A DNA stretch of 60,000 bases, taken from Membranipora membranacea. Lineage: Eukaryota > Bryozoa > Gymnolaemata > Cheilostomatida > Membraniporidae. The translations under genes and the position numbers were made by a program. Shown piece by piece: positions 50,601 through 60,000 of the stretch (its first letter is position 1; every line of letters begins with the position of its first letter). The stretch is from assembly GCA_914767715.1 (NCBI GenBank), contig OU612074.1, forward strand, positions 15,116,062 through 15,176,061. Direction: 5' to 3'. The notes under the pieces were generated by a model, which did no database searches, was not told where the DNA came from, and saw only the letters and a list, made by a program, of their open reading frames with translations.

Positions 50601-50865
50601 CCAATCAACAAAGGATCTCCCATCTAGCACCGTCAAATTATCATCAGACCACAATTCTGTGTCTCCAAAAGCAGATTCGTCTGTGGCTGTGGGAATCAAA
50701 GAGGAGACTGAGCGTGAGAGTGAGAGTGATGAGAAAACAGGAGTTGCTTGCAGTGAAATACAGCCAAAGACACAAGCAGAGATGCCCCAAGCCACCATAA
50801 GTGGGAGCAGAAAAACGCTAAAGCGAAGACAAAATAGGAATAAAAAGAAAGAATCAAAGAAGTAA
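47673..50865 (+). CDS. HEPN-like (DZIP3-type) domain protein with coiled coil and basic tail
   Basis: Exons 47673-48281, 49144-49253 and 50217-50865; 1368 nt with continuous phase, 455 residues. The ATG (AAAATGG) opens a 203-codon first exon. This exon begins with an acidic leader (ESSDEEWTDE) followed by a helical domain of about 170 residues. The domain contains LRPKVAHYSKH, a good R-x4-H motif (Arg152, His157), the hallmark of HEPN RNase folds. The arrangement resembles the HEPN domain of DZIP3-like animal proteins. Exons 2-3 encode a long Lys/Glu coiled coil (about 205-345), a KPCSRCGH motif that could be half a zinc finger, a Ser-rich acidic region and a Lys/Arg-rich end. No RING domain is present, unlike DZIP3 itself. 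The HEPN assignment rests on the motif and general pattern, so function (RNA cleavage or only a scaffold) is open. AATAAA at 51162-51167. Confidence 0.72.
48530..48645. mobile_element. MITE of the GAGTGAGCGAT family, copy 3 (partial)
   Basis: ACTGAGTGAGCGATCAGATT and TTTTAATCGAAAGAACCC match the right half of the family. In the HEPN-like gene intron 1. Confidence 0.5.
49807..49854. repeat. Second CAGAGACTATAGAT palindrome
   Basis: Same arms as 30214-30243, with an expanded centre. In the intron before the last exon of the HEPN-like gene. Confidence 0.85.
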
Positions 50866-50952
50866 AGCCTTGTTTTCTGATTATTAAACCGATGTTTGTC
50901 GGTGTGCTGAGACTGAGATATTTTTTAGGAACTCTATCCATTGGACCAATGG

Positions 50953-51070
50953 ACTTTAGTACAGTGATTGAGAAAACCTTGCTTCTAAACCTTCCAAATT
51001 CCACCCTATGACATGGGGGTAATTTTTGTAGGTTTAGAAGCAAGGTTTTCTCAATCACTGTACTAAAGTT
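50953..51070. repeat. Hairpin with 40-bp arms in a 3' UTR
   Basis: ACTTTAGTACAGTGATTGAG at left and CTCAATCACTGTACTAAAGT at right; inner parts GAAAACCTTGCTTCTAAACC / GGTTTAGAAGCAAGGTTTTC also match, loop about 38 bp. About 90 bp after the stop codon of the HEPN-like gene, so probably transcribed as a strong stem. Confidence 0.8.
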
Positions 51071-51161
51071 TGATTTAATTGAGAAGAGGAGATTTTTTAT
51101 GGAGGGAGCCGCCTACATGTTAGCATCAACTTCACTAATCAAGGTGGGATTTATCTAAAGT

Positions 51162-51167
51162 AATAAA
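51162..51167 (+). terminator. Poly(A) signal of the HEPN-like gene
   Basis: AATAAA 297 bp after the stop codon, beyond the long 3' UTR hairpin. Confidence 0.5.
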
Positions 51168-52611
51168 GTTGAGTATGTATGTGTTAGTAGTTCGTGTTAG
51201 GTGAATATTCCTGTTTTCCATTTTACTTCAATTGACTTTTGAACGTAGATGGTTGTGAGTTTTTAAGCTGCATTGTATAATATTCTTATTGTGTTATTTT
51301 GTTTTATTTTTCTCTAGATCCCAGAAATAAAAGAATTTTTTTTAGACGAAAATTATTCACAGTTTCAACAGATTTTTGCGTCTCTTCATTCTTTGATAAT
51401 AAAATATATAATGTGATGAAAAAGTTCTATTATCAAGTGCTGCACCAACAAAACTCCCACAATGCAACTGCAGGAGTCATAGAGTATTTATCATTAGATT
51501 TAACCATGGTAATCAATGAACACTACATAATAGGGCACAGTTTTTTGGACCACGCACTAGGGAAGAATTTGTTATCAAAGTTTTGTATTAACAGCAAACC
51601 TGTTTCACTCATGGTAATATTCTAAAAATAGTCTCCTGGTAATCTTTCTATGTTGGAAAGAACATAATTGAACACGATAAAGCTGTGGTAAATCAAGGTA
51701 TATGATCATCATATTCACAAGTTATATAGTCCGAGCCCCCCAGACTTTTGCATCTCGCTGGACGCCCCCCCCCCCCCCCGGCTGGGGAAATAAATCTTAA
51801 ATTGACTATTATCTAGACTTTTTATACACACACAATGGCATACACATTTACAATAGCTGGTCTGCATATCGTGAGTTATTTTTCTTCAAATATAATTTAT
51901 GAAATCACACAGAAACAGTTGCTGTAATGCAGCACCATTTTATTGAGTGAAGTTTTGTCAGCTACAAATTGTAGATCCTTGATGATTGTGTCGACTGGTT
52001 ACTGTGACATCTATTTTGGGTTATCTGCTTTTAGTTCACAAACATACAACTCCAAATTGACTATCAGCGTTATTATTTTAACCTTCTTGGTACGAAAACA
52101 AATTTAAAGGAGCAGATACGTCAGAAATAAACCAGCACAAGAGCTAGACAGTGAACAGGTATTGCACATGGTTCTTACGAAGTCGAAATAAATAGCCTAG
52201 TTGTTGACACTGCGATGTCTGTGAACTAAAATCATGGTTTCAATATATAAACTCCCTTATGAAAACATGTTATACTATATAACATATTACCCATTAAAAT
52301 TGAAGTCTCCATTTTAAATTATGGTACAAGCATCTACAGATTTCATTGCAGTGATTTACAACCACCTTACCTACCACAAGCAACATAAATAATGCTTCCC
52401 CTATTTATAAAATAATATTGGTACTATTGAAAGGCAATTATGTATTGTTTTACTTTATATGTCATATACTCCGAGGGTCTAAAAGGAGCAGGCTAGCTTA
52501 TACGCTATTATACGTACCTACTAAGTATCAAAATACGATTGCACACAACTTTAAACAAATGAATAGCTGGCTCCTTCCTTTTTTGAGGATGCAAGATGTT
52601 GCATATGGATA

Positions 52612-52700
52612 AGCCGCTTACTCAGCTCTGCCATGCGATAGGTGCTGCGGATATTGTGAGCTTAATTCCATTTTGGGAGCATTTCTAGATGGCCACTCAA
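52612..52700 (+). mobile_element. Decayed family B SINE fragment
   Basis: GCCATGCGATAGGTGCTGCGG and TTCCATTTTGGGAGC align with the middle of the family B copy at 41691. Head and tail are lost. Confidence 0.5.
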
Positions 52701-53065
52701 ATCTCTCAAGTTTATATATCGCTTCATTGCCGACTTTTGTTTAATAGTATAATCTGAATGTATTAACTGTAAAATGGGAAGTTAACAGCTACTACTTTGA
52801 CAACAAAAAGCATAAACCACTTCCTTGGCAGGCTGGCATATCTGTGTATCAGATTCTCGAAATATCTCACCCCACACAAACAGTTTACTATATACACTCA
52901 TCGATAAAGTGCACTCCTAATGTTTAGCAGCGTAATACTCTCAGAGTTTGTAAACAAGGAACAAGGCAGCACAGCAACATTATGCTCGTTAGCACAATCC
53001 CTGACATTAAATGGGTCTATGCGGTAGATATGATGAACTGATAACATATGAGTAAAATAATAATA

Positions 53066-53331
53066 CAGGACCGTAGCTCTATGGGAGGCAGGGGCGCTCC
53101 GCCTCCCCTAGAGTGCTCAACATAGTGGCCTAAAACGCTATAATTGAATATTCCATGTCAGAAACAGCTCATTTTGGTCTTCCATTTGCGATTGATTTCA
53201 TTAAAACACTTTAGAGGCTGGGAATTAACCCCAGACTCCACAGGTGAAGCTTGCAATATCCAATCTGGGGCCACTTTACACCCTCAAAGTTTTTGCACCT
53301 CCCCTAAGATTTTTCAAAAATTACGGCCCTG
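53066..53331. mobile_element. Non-autonomous DNA transposon-like element
   Basis: Left end CAGGACCGTAG, right end TTACGGCCCTG, approximate inverted repeats; subterminal GGGGCGCTCCGCCTCCCCTA against CACCTCCCCTAAG is partly repeated. No coding capacity. Confidence 0.45.
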
Positions 53332-53945
53332 GGACAATAATACAGAACCACACATACATGTTTAAACTATTAATAATACTTGTTAATTCTATTGCGTTAA
53401 CCTCAAATCAGACAGTATTTTGACATTTTTATAATTTCATCTGCAGCTTTCAATTTGCTCAGAGGTCAGACTTGATAATAATTTTATAGCACTGCCATTT
53501 TATGGCATCAAAGACCACTAAAAGCCAGTGACTGCTATTCTGTGATTCTCAAACGCAGCGGATAACGCTTCAATTCAAAGTCTATGTCCAATGACTTACA
53601 GCATAATCTATGATAACTAATGGACTCCATGAAGCAGCGCATCTTCTCTATAAAGGTATGCCTGTATGTGTATTAGTATCACTTTGCATGATATAATCGA
53701 TTTTCGACGCAGATGTAATTTGCTAAAAGGAGGAAGAAAGGCTATAATTGTTGTTAAAAAAACATGATTCGGATATGTACCCGTATAGATCTGGAGCGAA
53801 AGAAAAGACAACTGGGAGGTAGCAACACGTTCTTCTGTTTGTGTGATAGGGAAGGGTGAGAGGAGCCCACCCTTTCTGGTGTGATGAAAGAAGCTATACA
53901 AATTGGTCGTAATCACAGTGAAAAATAAAGCTAACTAGACTTAGC

Positions 53946-53952
53946 TATAAAA
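53946..53952 (+). promoter_or_regulatory. TATA-box candidate
   Basis: TATAAAA located 77 bp before an ATG in good context at 54029. Spacing allows a transcription start near 53976. It supports, weakly, a transcription unit starting here. Confidence 0.3.
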
Positions 53953-54028
53953 ACGCCAGTTTGGCACACTCTCTGTTGCAAGACTCACCTATGGCGTAAA
54001 CAAGGCCCATGTCATAGGAGGCCTGCCG

Positions 54029-54648
54029 ATGGATTCAAATATAACATCTCTCCAATCCTTCCTTGAGAAAGGACAGGTGCACCAACCTCTTTGGCTTTCT
54101 CCAATCCAGTTGAAAAATGCTAAGAACTTTTTGCAAAACCTCGCAAACAACTGCAGGTTATATAGATCATCTCTGAAGTATTTTTGGGATTGAGGTTAAT
54201 ATATCATTCCAAGCTCCTACTATCAAAATTGATGTGCTTGGAAATTCAAATGCGCTTGACGTCTTTTTTTAAAAACTTATTTGCGGCCAATTTTATTTAC
54301 AGGTCAACCAAAGCGGACCATCAAAAAGCCGGACGGGCGATACTGCTTCATCAGCGGATAACAAGCAAACCGCCAGAAAATCTGCAATATCAATATTCCA
54401 GAAGCAAAACTCAAAGGAACAAAAACGTAGTGAGAAGACTGCAAATTGTGGATGTAGTTCGCTGCTCAGAATGGCTAGGGTTCGACTACGTGGATTATAT
54501 TTCAGGATCTTCAAGAACCCTGAGAGATCTAGAAAAAGACATAATAAGCTTGTTGCGACGGTGAGACAAAAACAGGAGATCAGGAAAAAGCTGTACCTTC
54601 ATCAACAAAACCAGTCGTCGCCGGAAGTTGCTGAGACCAATGGTCTAT
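54029..54648 (+). CDS. Possible small two-exon gene, product unknown
   Basis: ATG at 54029 (CCGATGG) opens MDSNITSLQSFLEKGQ and continues for about 42 codons. A possible acceptor TTTATTTACAG ends at 54301. Two frames are open after it. One, phase 0, runs 54302-54648 (basic, Ser-rich, ending EVAETNGL) and would join a donor CAG|GTGCAC in the first exon. The other ends at 54564 (ends LEKDIISLLRR) and would join CAG|GTTATA at 54156. In the first frame a donor ACG|GTGAGA near 54561 could lead on to an open stretch from 55139. I cannot choose between these and recognise no family. Confidence 0.28.
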
Positions 54649-55138
54649 GAGTTGTAACTCATTTTGCCATAGACATACATACATCAATATATAAGCATAC
54701 AAAAAAACTATTTTCATGTTTATGGATTTTGCAGACGTCACAAAACCAAGAGACTTTGTTGTGCGGATGTCTCCAATATTTTGCTCAAGTGCCAAGAGCC
54801 ACTGACCAATGAGAGAATACTTTGTGAACTAAGGAATGACTTTGGCAGATTTCTTTATATCTTTTTCAGCAGTGATAATTTGTTACTGCATTTTTATCAC
54901 TCTCATGTTATTTCAATAATCTAGTCATGCTCAAATGCTACTTTACGCAAGCCGCAGATATTTAATGAGTATCTTATCTTTACGCAAATACCTTTTTTAT
55001 TTAACCTTCAATAGATTGACTGATGAGTTGCACGAAACAGTGAGTGATAACTGAATATCAGGATGGACCTAAAGCGGATCGCAAGTTGCCCTGAATGCAT
55101 ATACTGAGGGGGTGACGTATTTTATAAAACAAAACAGG

Positions 55139-55329
55139 TTCTAGAATTGTACAAAGCCATAAATTTTATAATAGATATTGGAAAAGACGCGGCACGTCGA
55201 TACTCGACTTTTGCAATACCCCTCCGCCACAGCAGAGGGAACAAACTTGATTTAGTCTATCTCCGCAGCGCAGTGATGTTGGGGCTACCTTCCATTAAGA
55301 AAGGCAACTCCCAGAGTTTAAGGCTGTGA
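55139..55329 (+). CDS. Possible exon of unknown gene
   Basis: Open phase-0 stretch after an AG at 55137-55138, encoding LELYKAINFIIDIGKDAARR and continuing to a stop at 55329. Its base composition is less AT-rich than the surroundings. It would be in frame with a donor near 54561. The 3' end runs into a dispersed repeat (GGCAACTCCC), so the true end is unclear. No homologue recognised. Confidence 0.2.
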
Positions 55330-58300
55330 GTGTGAGGCACTGTTCCGTTGAGGCCCAAATATTTTTAAATCATAGGTTTTCCTTATTTTCCTCAATTAGG
55401 TACTCAGTCTAGGTGAATTGATTCAGGCCAGAGATGAACGCATGCCACAACAGTTCACTCATTTGCAGAGACACTTTGATCTTAGCCAAGAGTTTTGGGT
55501 CACCTTCTCCACATCAGCCATTTGAGTGTTTGATGTTTGGTGATTGACACCTGGTGTTTGATGAGATTGCATTTGTTAACGTCACACCCAAAGGCCTGCA
55601 GCATGGACTTGATCAAAACTTATCGCAGCCAGAATATTTTATTTTATTCTTTTGTACCTTCACTGTAGATATTGTATAGATTGAATCCAATCATTATTTA
55701 AGTTTTATGACCAACTGTATTATCTAGGATCCAAAAAAACAGATACCAGGCATTTGGTATCTGAGATGGGTTCAGGCCTGAACAAATAAGCAACCAGTGT
55801 TCCAAAATAAAATCTGCTATTCTATATAATTAAATTGGAATGTTATACTTTGTTTCGATGAAGAAGCAAGGCAAGTCAGACTAGCTCATACGTTCACACC
55901 AAATCAAGCTTTCCTTATATTTATGAATGCAAATAGAATTGTCGCACTGCATTGAATTGTAACAGCTTCAATATGAAAATGGAACTACACATATATCAGC
56001 TTGCTCAATTCTACGACTAATGTGCCTTCAATGTTTGCCATACCTCAAATAAGCTAGATAGGTGGGGACGGGGTCGGGTCAGTTGACACTCCACGATTTT
56101 TGCCATTTATGGCACATCACGAAAAACAAAAGAATTGATGAATGGTTGCTGAAAATAAAAGCATTATATATATACATGATGCTATTCTTACCCGGAATTT
56201 CCAGGCAGGCTAGTTCAATAGTTTTGTTTGGTAATACCAAAAATTGATTTTTGGATACCAAAAAAATCTGTTAGGGAGTCGTTCCACATTCTGGTAAGAG
56301 AAGACAACTAGAATTATGGTGTAATAATGGCGGATAATGGCCGTATACAACGTGAGCCATCATTTTATCAAACATCTCATCACTGCACAATAACTTCAGT
56401 TGTAATTCTAACTGTATTCAATTATTGACACACTTCTGATGAACACATATATGGGTACAAAATCATGGTGTGGCAAACAGCTTCTGTCACATGATAGACA
56501 AATCCTTATCCCTATGAGCCGAATCCAACCAAGACCGACTCAATAATTTTGGTAGTGTGGAGTTCTATTTGTGACAAGAGTACTATTGCCATTTTTGTTA
56601 TGAGTTTGGTTCTTACAAACACAGCTCAGTTACATCATGATACTAGCCACAAGGTTAATTTTTAGGTAGCGTATTCTTTTCCCTTACCTTTTCATCCTCA
56701 TAAATGACCATTTAATCCATTATTATGTGATTTATCGAGTAGTTTTTATTATGTGTTTTTATTATTTTATTTATTATTACTTACTATTTTAATTTATCTT
56801 ATATTGATTACTTATTATTATTTTAATTTATCTTTTATTGATTATACTTATTATTATTTATTTCATTTATATTATTATTATGTGTATTTAATTATTTTTT
56901 GCGTGTTTTTATTTAGTTTTTATGAATGTGGTCCTATCACAACATCATCCACAAAGCATGCCTATTCCTATTTATTTCATTTATATTAATATTATGTGTA
57001 TTTAATTATTTTATCACTGGGATGGGACAAGAAATTGTCTCCCTTCAATAATCATAGCAATTTCATGGTTGTATTTGATGCTTAAACTGCGTAGAAATTT
57101 TGATAGAAAAAAAAGCAGATCTATAGGACATGGTATTAACCCAAAATTGTCTAAGAAACATATATAGTTCGGTGATGGGACAGTCATATAAACCCAAAAA
57201 GAATATATAATTAATAAATGTGACCCCTAATTGTGCCCGTTTAGGATTTATTCCAAACATACAAGCTAGTAGCTTACACTAATGAGCCTGGGGGGGGGGG
57301 GGGTGTGTTTCAATTAAAATCAGGCAAAATTGCAAACTGCTAGGGTCTCGCTCACGCATTGAACTCATTGGTTTTCGCTCACTCATTGTTTTGGCACACT
57401 TGGAAGCACATCATTTTAATGATGAAGATTGCTTGTCAATAAAAGTTTTAAAAAAAATTTGATAGAAGTGTGTACATTCCAAGAAAGCGATTTAATGTTA
57501 CCAGGCATTAGACTTGTCACGTGGTTACTTTTTTAGAAAAAAGTAACCGCTAGACAAGGCTAACCAGGTATTATTTAAATGGTGCGGCTAAACTTGCATG
57601 ATACTCTGGATAAGCGAGCTAGATGTTAAGCCTGTATGCAATCGCTTTTTCCAAACTGAAAGTTTTGCTGTATTGGAATAGTCTAGCCTGAGCAGGCTGT
57701 TGGGGGTGGGTGGGTGCCCAGGCTAGGAATAGTCAGTAAACCCTGAAATAATCCCCAACTCAAATAGCAATAGGTTGTTTGATATAATATTGCACAGTGC
57801 CATGAATAAACAAACTGTATATACCCTTTATTAATCTTCAACTCCAACATTCATTATTCAATAGGCAATGCCCACGAGGAAAAATATAGCTTCAATTTAA
57901 GTTTGATACTGGCTCTGCTAGTAATATCGACTGACGTTGATCATCGAACAACTATTTGAAAATATGAATCAGTCATACGATAAATAAATCGCTTAATTTC
58001 CGAATCTAATTACAAATATTTGTCCTCTGGTTTGGTGCTTGACAGATAGTGCAAAAGTCACGGCCATGGCACGTGCCAGGAGAGAAAATAAGAATACTTG
58101 TGTAATTAAAAAATTGGCCGGAAGAATAACTCTTTTGCTGCTGTTGCAGTAAAAGTAGAGTTGTAAGTAGTCAACTGCAGGGGACAATCAGGTTGCAGCG
58201 ATCAGGCGTTGGACTTCCCTATTTGGCTAGACCTTGTCATTATGGCACTGATATGAATATTATACCTTTTATTGATTAATGTAGAGAGAATGCGACTAAT

Positions 58301-58691
58301 CAAACTTTGCGTAGTAATTGAATCTCACTGAATATATAACAGCTTTTATGTTCTGTATTGATCTGACTTTTAATCCCAGTAGCAACATTCGTAGATCTCA
58401 AGGTTCTTATATAATTCTATTGTCATAACATCATTCAGCTATATTTTAAGCTGCTCCACAACGATACCTTAAGTACTAACTGCATGTTGCTTTCACTACA
58501 GTCAGACTATGTAGCAAAACTTATTATTCATTATTCTGAGCAATAGTCAACAAGTCTTCATAGCTACCTATCAGACTAAACACATTTGTGACGCAGAGAA
58601 GACGTTACTGAACTTCACTGAAGGAAGTATTGTCAACAAAAAAAGGATTACATTGCTACATGAGCAGCAATATAAAACAAACCGAGACGTC
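55330..58691. other. Intergenic, low-complexity AT-rich DNA
   Basis: No convincing exon. Contains a U2-like fragment (55471-55489), a long ATT-rich tract (about 56740-57015) that carries a direct repeat of some 45 bp at about 56850-56898 and 56966-57012, a G-run at 57292-57303, and a 23-bp-arm hairpin at about 57510-57558. Confidence 0.5.
55471..55489 (-). ncRNA. Second U2-like fragment
   Basis: On the minus strand TTGGCTAAGATCAAAGTGT, identical over 19 bases to 23204-23222. No further U2 sequence on either side. Confidence 0.4.
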
Positions 58692-58762
58692 ATGATGAGA
58701 GTAGCTGGCAGCAAGTTGGCGATAGCAGTGGTCGCCGTGGTGCTTTGTACACTCACACTAAG
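58692..58762 (+). CDS. First exon encoding a signal peptide; gene continues beyond window
   Basis: Two tandem ATG codons (58692 and 58695) start a 23-codon exon: a short basic start, then a hydrophobic core (LAIAVVAVVLC) and a donor AG|GTAAGG at 58763. This is the pattern of a secreted or membrane protein's first coding exon. No matching second exon is evident before 60000, where a transposon remnant and minisatellite fill the intron. It could be chance, because the evidence is one exon. Confidence 0.42.
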
Positions 58763-58892
58763 GTAAGGAGTCACTACTACCAAGGAGTAACAGTTCCACG
58801 CTACTACACATAGGTGAAGTTTTTATTGCTTCAGTAGGCCTAGTGCTATTTGATACTATCAATATTTTTATCCAGGGCAGTTTTTCCTTTAG

Positions 58893-59822
58893 ACCAGGGG
58901 TGCCCAACCTTTTCATTGAGGGGGCCGCATCCACATCCACTTCACCATAAATCAAACATCCATATATGGGTGTGTAGTATTTTCATCTCTGCAGTGGGGA
59001 ACTTATTTATTGGAGCTTACTCAAATGCAATGGTTGGGGAATTCCAAAATACGGTGACTAGATGTAGAGCGAATTCCTTATTATTGTACAAATCAGGAAT
59101 GTAATACATATGCTGCGCTAAGAACCCATCCGGCTGCCTATCGGACAACCGGCGGTTGTCCGCGCGATCCAGTGGTTGTCCGATAGGCATCCGGTTGGCC
59201 GTCGGACAACCGCCGGATGCCAAATAGGCATCCGGTTGCATAAAACGCGCCCGGACATAAATTTGACAGAGACGGATGGGTTCGTAACAGAAAAGTATGG
59301 GTTGTGGACACTCATCATCCAAGCGAAAGACCCATCCGGATGGGTATTTGGCAATCAAGAGTTGCTAAATGGCCATCCGGATGGGTATTTGGCAATCAAG
59401 AGTTGCTAAATGGCCATCCGGATGGGTTTTTGGCAATCAAGAGTTGCTAAACGGCCATCCGGATGGGTTTGTTGCAGCAAATATTATTACTTCTCCAAGC
59501 CCATCCGGATGGGTATTTCCCAATCAAAAGTTGCTAAACGGCCATCCGGATGGGTATTTGGCAATCAAGAGTTTGCTAAATAGCCATCCGGATGGGTTTG
59601 TGACAGTCACACTTCAAGATTGATGCTAGGCGAAGTGGATGGCCAGTTAGCACTGCCGGATGGGTATTTGGCACAAGCGGTTGGCCCTTTTAGAGAGAAG
59701 TGTGGCGGATGGCCATTTACCGGACACATTTTTAGCACAACATATAGGGGTGAAAATTGTTTTCGCGACTACGCTATTGTCTCAAACGGGTCGGTGGCCG
59801 CATAAAATTAGGTTGGGGGGGG
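58893..59822. mobile_element. hAT-like transposon remnant
   Basis: The left end CAGGGGTGCCCAACCTTTTC is a typical hAT-type terminus, followed by GGGGGCCGCA. The right side shows GGCCGCATAAAATTAGGTTG, the rough inverse, but the last bases are replaced by a G-run. No transposase frame. Confidence 0.45.
59331..59600 (+). repeat. 41-bp minisatellite built on CCATCCGGATGGG palindrome
   Basis: Seven copies of the palindrome (C/G)CCATCCGGATGGG, mostly with 28 bp between (TATTTGGCAATCAAGAGTTG + CTAAATGG). Two more half-copies lie at 59649-59665 and 59706. Confidence 0.9.
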
Positions 59823-60000
59823 GGGCCATGCGGCCATTTGGTTTTGGTCTACCCCTAGGTCGCACTCCTTCGACTGTCATCTCTGCCTAAATCATACCTT
59901 CCTTAAAATTCTGAGCACAAATTTAATATTTTGATGATTTCATAAATGATCCAGTCTCAGCGACAATTTTGATAGATTACGGCATTCGGTACTAAGTTTT

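Larger units (their letters stand above)
50866..54028. other. Intergenic region with several small repeats
   Basis: Contains the 3' UTR of the HEPN-like gene with a long hairpin (50953-51070), a polyC-bearing repeat at about 51730-51790, a decayed SINE at 52612-52700 and an element with CAGG(A/G)CCGTA-type ends at 53066-53331. A 108-codon open frame at 51299-51625 resembles nothing I know. A TATAAAA at 53946-53952 precedes the possible small gene at 54029. Confidence 0.45.
58763..60000. other. Non-coding right end: hAT-like remnant and minisatellite
   Basis: No gene found. Holds a CAGGGGTGCCCAACC terminus, inverted repeats around 59120-59235, the CCGGATGGG minisatellite and a long G-run at 59814-59825. 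Confidence 0.5.

Noticed and set aside
50295-51058. Minus-strand and alternate-frame open frames over the last HEPN-gene exon
   Set aside because: Shadows of the coding exon, caused by Lys/Glu-rich codons lacking antisense stops, and of the 3' UTR hairpin.
51299-51625. 108-codon plus-strand open frame downstream of the HEPN-like gene
   Set aside because: Long for this AT content and preceded by an acceptor-like TTTTTCTCTAG, so it could be an alternative last exon. However, no frame joins convincingly and no family is recognised.
59331-59600. CRISPR array
   Set aside because: Regular spacing and palindromic repeats are superficially similar, but the spacers are nearly identical to each other and the host is a eukaryote; it is a minisatellite.

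Overview
This is a stretch of animal (metazoan) nuclear DNA. It is AT-rich, its genes are split by GT-AG introns of a few hundred to several thousand bases, and it is full of tRNA-derived SINEs, small inverted-repeat elements and minisatellites. There are no bacterial or viral gene arrays. The gene content (one class IA PI3-kinase, a DUF4140/DUF4139 'F37C4.5-like' gene, a DZIP3/HEPN-like gene, a caspase-like gene) fits an invertebrate, perhaps a sponge or another early-branching animal. That placement is a weak inference. Exon models were built by eye from splice signals, phase continuity and protein family patterns; nothing was run.

Layout. (1) 1-14751, + strand: class IA PI3-kinase catalytic subunit (p110, alpha-like). 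It lacks its 5' end and has 21 phase-consistent exons giving 899 residues. (2) 16513-22687, - strand, convergent with PI3K: five phase-consistent exons that join a caspase-like domain to a PARP-type ADP-ribosyltransferase domain (467 residues). (3) 26957-44655, + strand: DUF4140/DUF4139 protein with 11 exons used per transcript. Between its constitutive exons 5 and 11 lie at least four, probably five, alternative exons. All have the same phase and any double inclusion or complete skipping creates a stop, so they look like a mutually exclusive exon cluster. (4) 47673-50865, + strand: HEPN-like N-terminal domain plus coiled coil and basic tail (455 residues). (5) 54029-55329: weak evidence for a small gene. 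(6) 58692-58762: a likely signal-peptide first exon of a gene that leaves the window. The right end holds a hAT-like remnant with a minisatellite of palindromic 14-mers.

The most interesting items are the caspase-PARP fusion and the mutually exclusive exon cluster with signs of recent and decaying exon duplications. The caspase-PARP, HEPN and DUF4139 genes are neighbours but not an operon. Any joint role, for example in stress or defence, is speculation.
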